64,000 bases of DNA from Oscheius dolichura (lineage: Eukaryota > Nematoda > Chromadorea > Rhabditida > Rhabditidae), in contig OW051492.1 of assembly GCA_932521035.1 (NCBI GenBank), positions 9,548,001-9,612,000 of the forward strand, written 5' to 3'. Positions 43,854 to 57,598 of the stretch are shown here, in pieces. The stretch's first letter is position 1. Each line of letters begins with the position of its first letter. The position numbers and the translations under genes are program-made. The notes beneath the pieces were generated by a model. It had not been told where the DNA came from and did no database searches. It worked only from the letters and a program-made list of their open reading frames with translations.

Positions 43854-46329
43854 GGAGCTGGGGAGATCAGCCCATGCTCGGCTGCACCCATACAGTCTCG
43901 GATACGGAATCCATTTAACAAAATAACGACCTTTAGGCGTGGGAGTACGGTAGTTTTGAAAACCACACCCCTTCATCTGGGTAACGATGACTCGGCTTAT
44001 CCAGGATACGTGGGACAGGGCACGGGGCCGCCCACCATCCTCTCGTCCACCGTCCCCTCGTCCACTTCACCCTAGAAACACTTTCCAACCGTTTGATATC
44101 CTTTTGTCAACAGTCTGGTCGAAAATCTTGTCAAAACTGCAAAATCCTGTCGAAAACCGCGTGTCGACAGTTTTCGACCGGGGGTTCTCAGTCAGTCTCG
44201 CGTCTTCTTTCCCACCAGCTGGCCGTCTCCGTCTCTGGTCTTCAAAAGGTTGTATTTTTCTTTTTCTTACCCAAAATAGAGAAAAAAAACCGCGTGAGAG
44301 CCCACCGCTTCCCGGCTCTACACGCATCTGCTATGTCTCTTTTTTCCCGTCGGGAACCGGCAGTAAAAGGCGCTATGGATCACCCTCCCACGTAAAACTG
44401 CGTCGCCCATTAATTTGGGCAGTTCTTTCTCCTCCTTTTTTGGTTAAAAACGGTCGGTTAGTAGGCGGCGGCCAATGGGACAGCAGTGAGAGACCGTCAC
44501 TCACAGCAGCCTTTCTCCCGGTGAAGGTGTCCTGGCCAGTTTCCCGGTCGCCGGTGTCCAGCGTCTACCAAGACGGTCTTTGGCTCCCCTGTGACTCGGC
44601 GGCCAATAGGGAAACTGGGAAAACGCAGCCGAAAACCTGACCACTTCATTTTGGTCCAAATTCATTGTTCAAAACTTTTTTTTTTAATTTTATGACTTGC
44701 TCTTGCTTCTGTGATTTTCAGGAAGATGCCGACTGGAGGATGGCCGGCCGACTGGACGATGGACGGCGCCGGGAGGAGAAGAGAAGAAGAGAGACGAGGA
44801 CGAGGACTGGCCAGTGAGACGACGGTTCGTTGCTGTGTTTCGTTGTCGCTCATCAAATTGATGAATGCTCCTACTTTTCCAATTCTGTCGGCCACCGCGC
44901 CTTTTCGTTTCCAGGGTGGTAAAAGTGGCTCGGTATACATCCTCCAAACCATTTTTTTACACACAGAAACAGGCGTCCTTCAAAGCTGGCTTCCAAGAGA
45001 CGGGGATTTGCAAGAGAGGGAGGAGAGGAGACAGTGAGAGGAGACGACAGCGGAAGGCGCGCCTCGCCGAGTGAGAAGAGACCGGAGGAGACGCTAGTTC
45101 TCTTTCAATTCTCGTCTCGTTTCATTTCCATCATCCCATTTTTCCCTCTCGTCTCTTTTTTTTGCGAGACGACTAGATATTATGCAAGGGCCGCCGCGCA
45201 AAACCGGGACGAGACGAGACGAGCCTCCTCCAATCTCGTTCTGGGCCTATCTGTTGGTGACCACTCTAAATAGGATCCTCTTCTGTATAAAAGCATCATA
45301 TTGCTTTCGACTGTGAATGTTTCATTACTAGTCGGTCCTCGAAAGCACTGGGGTGGGCAGGCTGGCAAGGATTTACGGGAGATCGTCCGCGGCGCTCTAG
45401 TTTGGGCTCTGGATTTCTCCGTTTCGTTCTTCATAATACAATTTTCGTTTCAGGAACTGCAGTCGACTCCAGCTCATCCAGCCGACATGCCTCTCCCTTC
45501 ACTGGGATGCCAAATCTAGAGATGTCCGGAAGAGGAAACCGAAAAGAGGACAGAAGACGAGACAGATGGCCCCTTGGCTTCTGCCGGCGGAGGCTGGCCT
45601 TCTCCTGTCCTCGGATTTGAGATTGGCCGGTTGAAAGGCATTTTAAATTAGAGACTACGAGCCCGGCCCGTGAGAATATTGAAATATACCAGTATAACGA
45701 GCTCGATGAGGGCAAGGCCAGCTCCAAATGCCTGTTATTGTTGCATACAGCAGTTACAAATCGGTCGCGTTTCCAATTCTGGCCGATAGTTTTGCCCCGC
45801 GCCGACTGTTCTGTAGCGAAAGGAGCCTAAAAAACCTGAATTACTTGAATTCTAATACTCATCCAATGTTTTAGGGAAGAGAAGACGACTACCACAAGGC
45901 CACAACCAGAAGTACTCCTCGTCGCATACCGCATCGCTCGCCGTATTGTATTTATTTCATGCTCGGTAACCCCTAAGGCGTAAAAGTCCTGCAGGGAGCC
46001 GCTGTTGTTGTTTTCTATCCGTGCGCACGGTCAGCTGCACCACGGAGCTGACCAGTGTGCCGTGTGACGGTGGACCCCATTCGTGATAGATGTGGCCCAG
46101 AAGGGCACGGTGTGGTGGATGGCACCGAGCCGGTCGCCGTCCCTTTGTCCATCATCCACTCGTCCACTATCCCCTCGTCCATCATCCCCTCGTCCACTAT
46201 CCCCTCGTCCACCGCCCCCTCCACCACTGGGAGCAGAAAAGCTATCGAGAATATTTATTCGGTATAACTTGCTACAAAAATAAAGCCTGGGTTTGGAATG
46301 TGTTTTTGTGAGAAGCGGCTCGTATTTGG
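43854..46329. other. gene-poor region, 3' of the collagen gene
   Basis: It includes GC-rich and purine-rich stretches and a short CTCGTCCA cluster at 44,036. A minus-strand frame at 45,735-45,654 (ALIELVILVYFNILTGRARS, then stop) could be the last exon of a membrane protein; its upstream exons were not found. Confidence 0.35.
46146..46218 (+). repeat. 15-bp minisatellite
   Basis: About five copies of CCCTCGTCCA(C/T)(T/C)ATC in the 3' flank of the collagen gene; a shorter related cluster lies at 44,036-44,070. Confidence 0.85.
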
Positions 46330-47332
46330 CTAGTTGCCAAGGAGCCAGTCAGCCGGCTGGATGAAGAAAACTCCTCCGTCGGTGGCGCAATACGTCGGGC
46401 AGACGCCCTTGTTCCCCTCTTCTCCCTGCTCTCCAATCGGCCCGTCCAATCCTCCATCTCCCTTCTCTCCAGGATATCCGTCTTTTCCTTTCTTTCCACG
46501 TGGACCAATTGTTCCTGAAGAGGGGATTTTGAGCAGAAGAACTACGGTAATACCTGGCGGGCCATTGATTCCCGGCATTCCTAGCGGTCCCGGTGGACCG
46601 ACTTCTCCTTGTTCTCCTTCTTCGCCAATCGGCCCCGGGATGAATGGCTGCGGGGTGGCGTCCTCCCCGGGGTCGCCGACGTTTCCATAGAGTCCGGGGA
46701 TTCCCGGCGGGCCGGGATCGCCTATAAAATAATTTATAATAAATTTAAAGGACTATTTTTATTTAATTTCCTACCTTTAGGTCCGAGCAGGCCGTCGAGG
46801 CCGCGTTTGCCTGCTGTCCCGGGCATGCCCACGGGGCCACGATCTCCCCGCACCCCGGTAATCCCGGTTGGGCCTTGGACTCCCGTTGGACAGGGATCGG
46901 AGCAGAGTTTTTTCATATCTGGAGGACTCTCACAGGGAAGACGAGCCGGCATGCCGGGTGCCCCCTCGGCTCCGGCGGGGCCTTTCAACCCGGCGCGGCC
47001 AGCCAGGCCTGGTGGTCCGGGAGGATGCTGGCATCTGAAGATTACTGTAGTAGATAGTGAAATACGGAGGGAACTCACGGGCAGACCTCCTCCTCGCGGG
47101 GGGATCGCGCCTGCCGGCTGTGGTTCAGCGAAACGGCGGGCAGAAGCGATATCAGGAGGCGCGTGTCGTCCTCACAGATAATAGCATCCGTTTCTATTCG
47201 GAGATTATTTGTTTGAATTATTTGGGAGAGCAGGGGCAGGACAATGGACATCAGAAGCGAAGAAATCAACCCAGAGGCCAGGGAAAGAGCTATCAGCACC
47301 TTATAGGCGCGCTCTCGACGTTCCTCCATCAA
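46330..47332 (-). CDS. cuticle collagen
   Basis: Four exons (47,332-47,079; 47,034-46,775; 46,721-46,554; 46,514-46,330) give 288 residues, the usual size for nematode cuticle collagens. The N-terminus has the cuticle-collagen transmembrane/signal block (ERRERAYKVLIALSLASGLI) and basic sites for subtilisin-like cleavage before Cys-Pro. Gly-X-Y tracts begin at PGPPGLAGRAG and are broken by a cysteine-containing spacer (LPCESPPDMKKLCSDPC). A second long tract (GPRGKKGKDGYPGEKGDGG) leads to a C-terminal CPTYC motif and a non-collagenous tail. The product is secreted by hypodermis and crosslinked into the cuticle. The C-terminal tail (DGGVFFIQPADWLLGN) is longer than in most family members. Confidence 0.93.
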
Positions 47333-47767
47333 TTTTTATTATTTTCCTGTAATGGGAACATTCTTTAGCCTAGTGGAAAAATAAAAACAATATTTAGAGG
47401 CTATAAAAATAAAAAAATAAAAGTAAAAACAGTTTAAAAAAGAAGAATTACTCGAGGTGAGATGAGTCGCACGGGAGAAAGAAGGTGCGGCCGCATTTTC
47501 TGACCCAATTCGTTTTCGGAGAGAAGAAAGGTGAAAGTAGCTGATAAAAGTGTTAAAAGATTGACGAGTATGCGATGATCTGGCGGAGATCCTCGGTTTT
47601 TTTTTAATTGAAAAAATCATTGAAGCAAGTAGAGGAAAGAGTAATGAAGATGTTATTCATGTATTCAATAGTTCTTCCACTTGAAGATAGTGTTCTTCTA
47701 ATTTTTCAGATATCATTTTGTAGAGGAGATCATAAGCTTCATTTTGATAGTAAACTTTAGTAAAAAG

Positions 47768-48351
47768 TATGTATAGTCCGTTTCCAATCTCGGGTTTTCC
47801 GGCTACGGGACCTTTTCCCAGTCCTTTAAATTATTCACGCTCGCGCTACGTTTTCTTTTCTGCTTCTTTTTCTATTTTTCATGTTTTTATTGAGTATAAG
47901 ATGTTTATTAGTTCGGTTATGGTTATTAGAAAGAAGAAAAATTGGGTATTACACGGTAAGAGAACAAAATTAACGAAAAAATCCATTTTCAGCTGGGAAA
48001 TTCAGATTCTTCTTGGTTTTTCCTTATTTCTTCTTGCTCTGATATGTTCGAATGCTATAGGCTCCATCTTTAGTAATGCTCTGCATGAGGAGCAGCAGTA
48101 CATCCGTTAGGAAGGTGTATCAGGCGGCGAAGTATCAAGATGTGAATTAACCGTTAGCAAACCGATCCTCCGAGAGTCCTTTGAGTATCATATAGCAGAA
48201 GCATGGGTAAAAATGTAAGAAAACAGCCAAAAAACCGTGTTAGAAGCAAAAAGTAAAACAAAAAAAACGTAGCGCGGGCGTGAATTATTTAAAGGACTGG
48301 GAAAAGGTCCCGTAGCCGGAAAACCCGAGATTGGAAACGGACTATATACAA
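47768..48351. mobile_element. ~584-bp TIR element with small membrane-protein frame
   Basis: Near-perfect inverted ends of about 85 bases run TATAGTCCGTTTCCAATCTC ... to the mirrored GAGATTGGAAACGGACTATA and include CTACGGGACCTTTTCCCAG. Each end is bordered by TA, which would fit a TA target duplication. The interior has an open frame to 48,110 with a hydrophobic segment (IQILLGFSLFLLALICSNAI). No transposase is visible. Confidence 0.7.
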
Positions 48352-48387
48352 TTATCAAAATTCGGAAAATAGTAAGGAAAGTATATC

Positions 48388-48411
48388 CCACTCGTTGAAT
48401 CTCGGCAGCAG
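48388..48411. repeat. family A single arm
   Basis: CCCACTCGTTGAATCTCGGCAGCAG; no partner arm nearby. Confidence 0.45.
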
Positions 48412-49178
48412 AAGTTTTGAACACGGTTTGAAATTTGACGTGCGCTGGGCGATGAAGCTCATTTTTTATATGAAGAAGCTGTTCTATAGAGTTGTATTGA
48501 ATTAGAATCGGCACCAGTTTCTGTTTTCTATAAATTTATCTCATACTTGTATTCATCTTCTTTTTATTGTCCATATTTCAGTTTATTAGATCTACTATGC
48601 GAGAATATAGAAAGTACAATAGTAGTAAACTTTCTATTGTCATTTATCTTTCAATGCGCAGTCAGTCAACGCTTTCAATTTCAGTTCCAAATTCACAATA
48701 TAGTCGTTTGCTTACGATGTCTTATTTGCTGCTTTGATTGATTGATTTATTTGAGCTATATGTATTTTATCTTTCTCCTGATCTACATCTTTCTATTCAT
48801 TGTTGAGTCATTGAAAAGCAATACGCTTTTTTACGCACCTCTCTTCGAAGCTCTTCAGTGTAAAACGCATCTATGATTCCGCTGTTCCTTTCCTGATATA
48901 CAATAACGGATCCTAGTTCATTTCTATGTTGTCTTGCTTTTATACGGCTTGAACACACAATATTGTTCTCCAAAATTTCAGCCGACGTTGAATCGAAAGC
49001 GAATGAAATGCCCTGCGAAATGTACGAAAGTTGCCGTCACGCGCTCATTTCTTTGACAACGCTTTTCTTGGAGTTCTTATGGTTATCGACTTTCGCAATT
49101 TGGTCGTGTTGCTTGCGAATTCTTTTACTCTTTGCTTGTCTCATCTTTGTATAAAATACATTCAAATATTCAGATAAA

Positions 49179-52100
49179 ATGCTTCCGTTTGTATACTCCG
49201 CTGGAAACGGGCCGCCTACTGGACAAGATATGAATGTATGCCTTCGTTCTTTATGCTTTTAAAATATTATTTCAGAACGGAGGAGAACACACATACGGTG
49301 TAGATTTCCTAACGGATTACTACAGAAATTACGAACAAGAACAGCAATCGATGCAGGAAAGGCAACATGAACGTCTCAGAGAAAGGTGAATTTTAGGCTG
49401 AACACACACGTTTATCTGTTTAAGACATTAAAAAACGTTTTCTATTTGTATATTACTAATTGCCGAATAAGTACTAAAATTAATAGAATCCATACACGGG
49501 ATAGCCGATAACCCATCAAAAAATATTTTATGTAATTTTAGAGAACAAGAAATTCGTCGTCGCTCCCCAAAAAGCCGTTCTAAAAGTAGAACATATTCTC
49601 GCAGCCGTAGCCATTCTCGAAGTAGATCCCGAAGCCGCAGTCGTCATCGTCATCGCCGGAGCCGCAGTCATTCAAGAGATCGGAGATACCATAGCAGAAG
49701 CCGCTCAAATTCTAGAGAAAGGAGACACCATAGAGGTAGCATTGACATATAGAATTATGCATTTGGCCGGGCTCTTCATTATTTCTCCTGTTTTTTCTTA
49801 CTTCTCTTATTGTATTGTTGCTGTTCAGGAAGAAGCAGATCACCTAGGCGTCGCTCTCGCAGCAAAAGTTGGGTACGTCCTCTTTAGCCCCTTTTCCTAT
49901 GGATTCCCTAACTCTGGGAATTTAGGACCGTGATCGTCGCCGGGACCGCGACGAACGAGACTATCAGCCAGCTCCTCCTAGCATGAAATTGGCTATGATG
50001 AGCTTACCTAATGATGTCGATAGACACATGGTAGGAATCCATTGCGGAAAACAGTTCTTATTACATTGTGCTGTTTTTCCAGATCGCAATGGTCATGAAT
50101 GCTGATGGATTTTATCCAAACGATGTCAGAGTAGTCAATAGAGGTAGAGTTTAACATGTTAAATTATAACCATCGCCGTCCGAAGGACCTTATTTTCAAC
50201 GAAAGTCAGATTGTTAATTGGCTTAATTGATTGAATGACGGTACAATAACTGTACTCATTATATACTGCTTCGAAAACATAAGAGAAGTTTTCGGAATCA
50301 ACCATTAGAGTTTGTCAACATAATTTTTATATATAATTCAAGTAATAAAATCGGGTTATTGCATTTCCATTTATAAAAAATACATAAACGTCTATAAAAT
50401 GGTGACCTGCTACAGGTACATCACGCTCCTTTGGGTTTATCGACTTTCCCGATGTTCCTAGTGCAGTCACATGGATGGATCACAACAAGGTTCTGCATCT
50501 TCATGAGTTTTCTTTACTTCAAATGGCTTTTTTGCCTGCTTTCTTGTTTTTCTTATTGCTTTAGATTCTCTTCCTTTGGGGGTTTTGCATATTAGCCGTA
50601 ATCATTTTTGCTTTAAGGGCTGGCTGACACTCAACGATGGCCGTCGTGTTGCAGTCAACTATGCCAAGCCTGATCCGCAAACTACTGGTAGACCTACCAA
50701 TAATGACTGGATTTGCGCGAGTGTATGTTTTGTTGATTTAATACAATTTAATAACATTTTTAGTGCACATGCAATAATTTCTTTAAACGGGATAAATGCT
50801 TCAAATGTGAAACATCGAAAGCGCAGTCAGATGATATGGAAAAAGCTGGAATGCATATGATTGGGGTCACTCCCTGTGATAGTAATTTTCTTTGTATTTA
50901 TTATATAATTTTATATGATAGCTCTTCTTATTCGAAATCTTCCTCCCGGTGTGACGACTGCCTCTATATTTGAAGGACTTATAAAAAACATCAACCTATC
51001 CTGTATTGTGCAACTCCAGCTCTCGGAATCAAGACAATTTGCCTATATTTTGATGAGATCACCTGACGATGCACTAGGACTAATCAATTCATCTTATAAA
51101 AGTCCAATCAAAGTAGTACATCAAGACGGTTAGTTGCATTGTAAAATGCCAAATTATAAAATGTTTTCAGCCATTTTGACATATTGCAAATTATCATTAA
51201 AAGAAATCATACGACAGGAACAGTTAGCACAACGAGCTTTAGCTTCACAGCCGCTTCCGAGCACAGGAGGGCCAAGTCTGTTGTCTTTTTCGTTCCAGAA
51301 CTAATTGATTTTTTTAAGTTTCTGGTGCTGAAGTTGCTCATGCTGCTATGATGAGACTAGCACAAAATAAAGGAGATGCTCCTGTACAGCCAGCTAATCA
51401 GCAACAACATCCGTATTTTCGACATCAACAGCCACCACCGCATATGTCAGTTCCTCCACCAGCGATCCACAAACCCGGTATAATTGGCAGTGTACAAACG
51501 CCTAGCGGAACTCTTCCTAAATATGGTTTGAAATTATAATGTAGATATTATATTTGTATTTAGTAACTCCTAATCCTACAACATTTTTGCTTGATCCACC
51601 GACGGGTTATTTTCGCGATCCGGTCACAGGATTTTTATATGATCCGAAATCCAGCTACTACTTTATGCAAGAAAATAATATTTGGGCTAGCTGGGATTCT
51701 AACTATTGTACTTACTTCAATATGTCTGCGGTAGCTTTATTTTTATTTTCTAAAATATTATTAATTTTAGGGAACATCAACTGAAGTTAAACCCGAGGCC
51801 GTTGAAGAAACAAAGATGACAGAATCTGAAGTATATTTTTTTGAAACAATAATGTAAATTATGAATTTAGAAGAAAGCAGCAGATGCTATGAAACAGATG
51901 CAAAAATGGCAGAAGAAGCAGGCGAAACAAAAATTGCAAATAACGCTGAAGCCGTTGAGCAAAACATTGGATAAGAAGAGCGCCTTTGATAAACCGGGAA
52001 CCTCAGAAGATGCTGAAGATATAGAACCTCAATATAAAGAAGATGGATCTAAGAAATCTGTGGATGATGAAGATTCTGATGAAACAAGGCCTAATTCTAG

Positions 52101-52945
52101 GAAAAGTTCTGCAGGTATTTCTGGTATAGTGATAAAGCTTGTAAAATAATATTTAGATGATAATCCACGGCCAACACCCAATATTGCTGCTCTTCGAGAG
52201 CAAATGGAAAGGGAATGGATTGACGAAGCAAAGAAAATTTGTCGACTTTGCAATCGAGCATTTCCTAGCGCGGATGTTTTGAAGAAACATGTTGAAAAAA
52301 GTGAACTCCATAAGGTAAGATCATAGTTTAAATCTGATAATTTTCTTCATTTTAGAGAAACGCTGAAGAAAAACGAACTGAATGGGCGAAACAATATATT
52401 GGAAGTTTAATTCCTGATGAGCCAGAAGAAGATCAGGTACCAAAGATCGTATACCGGGACAGAGCGAAGGAACGAAGAGCTCAATTTGGTTTAGATGGAG
52501 GTTGTTGTTATATCACATTGTATTGATTGTTATTTTTTGCAGGATATGGTAAAGAAGACCGCCAGGATGTATTCTCTTCTACATCTAAATCAACATCATC
52601 AGAAGCAGTGAAGAAAGACCCAGAAGTAGCTGTAAACAAGCCGTTGGATAGTAATAACATTGGAAGCAAACTACTGAAAAGTATGGGATGGAAAGAAGGA
52701 GAAGGCGCTGGAAAATATGGTCAAGGTTTGTAGTTTTTTTTGTAAATAATATTTTATGCTATTTTCTGCGAATTACTGGATACTTTTCAGGAATCGTCAA
52801 TCCTATCGAAGCCGTTCGTCGAGTACAAGGAGCAGGACTTGGCTCAGCCGGTTCAAAAATGGTTCATAACTCTGACGGGACAAGCCACAAAGAACGTGTC
52901 CGCGCCTCAATGATGAACCGATACAGAGAGATTAGTGAAAAGTAA
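49179..52945 (+). CDS. rbm-5: RNA-binding splicing regulator RBM5/RBM10
   Basis: Nineteen exons from 49,179 to 52,945 join in phase into 832 residues. Domains in order: an RS-rich region (residues ~55-140); RRM1 with SRSFGFIDFPDV and VAVNYAKP; a RanBP2-type zinc finger (DWICASCTCNNFFKRDKCFKC split across an intron); RRM2 (ALLIRNLPPGVTT); a Pro/Gln-rich linker; an OCRE domain (GYFRDPVTGFLYDPKSSYYF); a Lys-rich acidic stretch; a C2H2 finger (CRLCNRAFPSADVLKKH); and a G-patch (IGSKLLKSMGWKEGEGAGK, completed by GAGLG). This is the full RBM5/10 architecture. These proteins act in the early spliceosome to control exon inclusion. A ttcag six bases before the ATG suggests trans-splicing. Confidence 0.95.
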
Positions 52946-53918
52946 TTCCACACAATAAACTGTTGTATTGTAAGCACAGTCATAATAGATATTCTGCCTA
53001 TTCCAGAGAAATTTGGCAATCCGGGCGGCGCCCGTCCTAGTCATCGCTACACAAACACCTACAATCGGGCGTCCGTTGTTGCCGCGTTGCGAAACAAATT
53101 TCCATACCAGGGAGGAGGGGGAAATTTTAAGCCCTTTCACAGTTGTGTCCTTCCCCCGTCTCCGGTGACCCGTGCTCTCTATATGGATATCTGATCGCCG
53201 CTCTCTTTGGTAAACAGTCCCCTCTCGCGCACCGCGTGTTTTGACTCGGAACAGGGCTTTTTCACAGGCTGGGCAGCGTTTCCTCCTTTATTAGCACAAA
53301 TTGTGTTGATTAGCTAGTTTTTAACATGGTTCAGCAGAAAAAATGTACACAGCTGAGTATATTTCATCTAAACAGTTTTTTTTTTGATGTTCTAATTTAC
53401 AAAGTAAATGAACTCGCCATTTTCCCCAAATTATACGTTTTTAAATACATTTTCTAAGCCAAAAATAAACACTATTCTTGATATTTAGCTATGTCCTCGT
53501 GCCGCTTTTTCTGACCAATTTTGCATCCTCGGGGTATAATCGGCACCGGTTTGAACGGACACCGCTATGAGTCACTTGATGCTGTTGAGTCTCTCCTCTT
53601 CTATTCGGCCTCCCTTATCTATTTTACATGCCATCACACCAACTCGGACCGTTTCTTTATAATAGAACTCGTTTCCTACGGCTAGCAAATATATTTACAT
53701 TTTTACATTTTAGGAAAATAGCCTATTCGTAGAGACATTCAATTTTCAATCAATTGCCCATGAAATTTGAGTCAAAATTTGAACAACGGACAATAATCCT
53801 CAATCGATAACGGTCTCTCTCCTTCCCTTTGTATGTGGTCAGACTTTTCTTCCTCTCCGCCCTTATAAAATCTGTAAATATTGCCTTTCTTTTAGGCGGC
53901 GATCATTATTGCTGGTAG
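52946..53918. other. intergenic upstream of the first Rab11 gene
   Basis: No exon was recognised. A pyrimidine-rich acceptor ctttcttttag|GCGG at 53,896 just before the Rab start is a likely trans-splice or leader-exon site. Confidence 0.4.
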
Positions 53919-54673
53919 ATGTCACCAATGAATGAAGAATATGACTACCTCTTCAAGGGTAAGCTTTGGAAAGGAGAAGGTAGCCGACAGTTTTTAGTGG
54001 TTCTGATTGGTGACTCTGGAGTAGGAAAATCCAATCTGCTTTCACGTTTCGCTCGCAATGAGTTCAACCTTGAATCCAAGTCGACAATCGGCGTCGAGTT
54101 TGCTACTCGGAGTATTCAAGTCGAAGGGAAGACGGTAAAAGCCCAAATTTGGGATACTGCGGGGCAGGAAAGATATCGAGCTATCACCTCTGCCTATTAT
54201 CGTGGAGCTGTTGGCGCCCTCCTTGTCTATGACATTGGTAAGTTTACGTAGAAGTAGAAATGGAAGAAGGCTTTCAGCAAAGCACGTAACCTACGAGAAT
54301 GTTGAGAGGTGGCTGAGGGAGTTGCGTGACCACGCCGACCAGAATATTGTTATCATGCTGGTTGGTAACAAGTCAGACCTCCGCCATTTGCGAGCCGTTC
54401 CATCGGATGAGGCTAAAGCATATGCAGAGAGAAACCAACTGTCTTTCATTGGTAACTGACTACCACCATGAAATAACACCTTGGCGTTCAGAAACATCCG
54501 CCCTGGACAGTACAAATGTCGAGACTGCCTTTAGGAACATATTGACAGAGATCTACCGCTCTGTATCAAACAAGCACGTTTCCCATGCAACCAACATCGT
54601 GCTCCCCTCCGACGATGAGAAGACAAAACAAGCGAAACCAGCCAAGAAGTGTCAGACCTGTCAAAATTTCTAA
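53919..54673 (+). CDS. Rab11-family GTPase, divergent C-terminus
   Basis: Four exons (53,919-53,958; 53,998-54,237; 54,278-54,451; 54,492-54,673) encode 211 residues. All Rab G-motifs are intact: [14 protein letters not shown] switch [12 protein letters not shown] and ETSAL. The core is almost identical to the second Rab11 gene at 56.5 kb. The C-terminal ~30 residues differ and end CQTCQNF. That lacks the usual paired cysteines and leaves a CaaX-like CQNF end, so prenylation may be single or altered. Rab11 GTPases direct recycling-endosome traffic and cytokinesis. It lies convergent with the RPL7 gene, 108 bases away. Confidence 0.92.
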
Positions 54674-54781
54674 ACATCTGTGATTCCATTGCTTTGACAG
54701 TCTCATATTGAATGCTCATGTTAACTAACACTAAATTAATAACAGACAACATTTACTCTCCGAAACAGTAACAATCGAGGT

Positions 54782-55789
54782 TTAGACCATTCTTCGCAGA
54801 AGCTTGTTGATCTGGTCTTCTCTGTTTCCAAAGTCTCCGCCTTCGGTGAAGTGGTTGGTCTGAAAAGCAAATGGATTAGAATTGGAAAAAGCATAGAAAA
54901 TCACAACTAAAAAACGAGAACACAACGCACCTTCTTGGTCCATCCGCCTGTGGGGTTGTTAAGCTTGAAGGGCCACAGGAAGTTGGTAGCTTGTTTGAAG
55001 TTCGGTCCGACGGTCGAAATCTCGTGAATCAAATCCTCCATACAAATGATATCGTTCTTTCCTGAAATAGCATTCGTTAGGCAAAAAAATATGAAAGCAG
55101 AAAGGTAAGTTTAAAAACCCACCAAGAGCCTTCTCGATGATGCTGTTATCAGTGATGGGAATACGACGGCCATTAACCTTGGCGTATCCTCTCTTATAGA
55201 CAAGATCGTGGATGGACTTGAGGTTGGGATATCCCCAGGCAACGTAGGGCTCAATGATGCGAAGAAGGGGAAGCGTAGCCTTGTTCAATTTGACGAAAAC
55301 TCCGTTGTTGATCTGACGAAGACGAAGGATTTGGAGAGCCTGAAAAATAATTTGAACGATGACTAATAAATACGAGATTGCTTTTGAAAAAATAATCAAG
55401 ATGTACCTTGCGGGGTTTAGGGTGAAGCTGGTTGATACCGCGAATACGGACAACAAAAGCAAGCTTGGGCTCATCGGGAACGTAGATATTTCCGTCCTTC
55501 AAAGCATCACGCTTCAGCTTGAGAGAAAGACGGTCAGCTTCACGATATTCCTGGACGTACTTTTCGGCGCGCTTGAAGATCTTGGCCTTAGTTTCCTTGG
55601 ACCTCTGAAAATATTGATTTCATACAACGATAAAAGAATATGCAAGTTCAGCAATAGAACTGAGAAACTTACAACAGCAAGCTTTCCTTTTCTGGCGATG
55701 ACCTTAGATCGGGCTTCGGCGCGGAGCTTTCTCTTCTTCAGGATAGTCTCAGGGACCTGGGGCAATTTCTTTTCCTTTTTCTCGACCAT
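54782..55789 (-). CDS. rpl-7: 60S ribosomal protein L7 (uL30)
   Basis: Five exons (55,789-55,673; 55,604-55,407; 55,339-55,123; 55,061-54,931; 54,859-54,782) encode 246 residues, the normal length. Landmarks are the basic N-terminal extension, [68 protein letters not shown] and [20 protein letters not shown]. It is a structural protein of the large subunit. An acceptor ttttcag 22 bases before the start codon suggests trans-splicing or a leader exon. Confidence 0.97.
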
Positions 55790-57362
<1,573 letters not shown>

Positions 57363-57598
57363 TCCTCTTCTCTGCCTTGGTTCATACACTGATGTTAAAT
57401 ATTCTCCTTTCGGGCTGTGTTTCTATTCCGATTTTATTTTTTCCAACAAGCATATTAGCTTGTCATTTAAAACTTGTAATTTTTATAAAATAAAGTACAT
57501 TTGAAATAATTTTTACATTGTGAACTTTGTATATTCAATCATGTATATTTTTAACTATTATTTTCGCAATGTTTTAACATTCGCTTGATAACTTTTAG

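Larger units (their letters stand above)
47333..49178. other. intergenic, AT-rich
   Basis: It contains the collagen promoter side, a TIR element (47,768-48,351), a family A half-arm at 48,389 and AT-rich sequence upstream of RBM5. Frames near 48,963-49,154 are hydrophobic but lack splice support. Confidence 0.4.

Noticed and set aside
43987-44640. 217-codon + strand frame
   Set aside because: Low-complexity Pro/Arg/Ser composition in GC-rich DNA, no splice or domain support.
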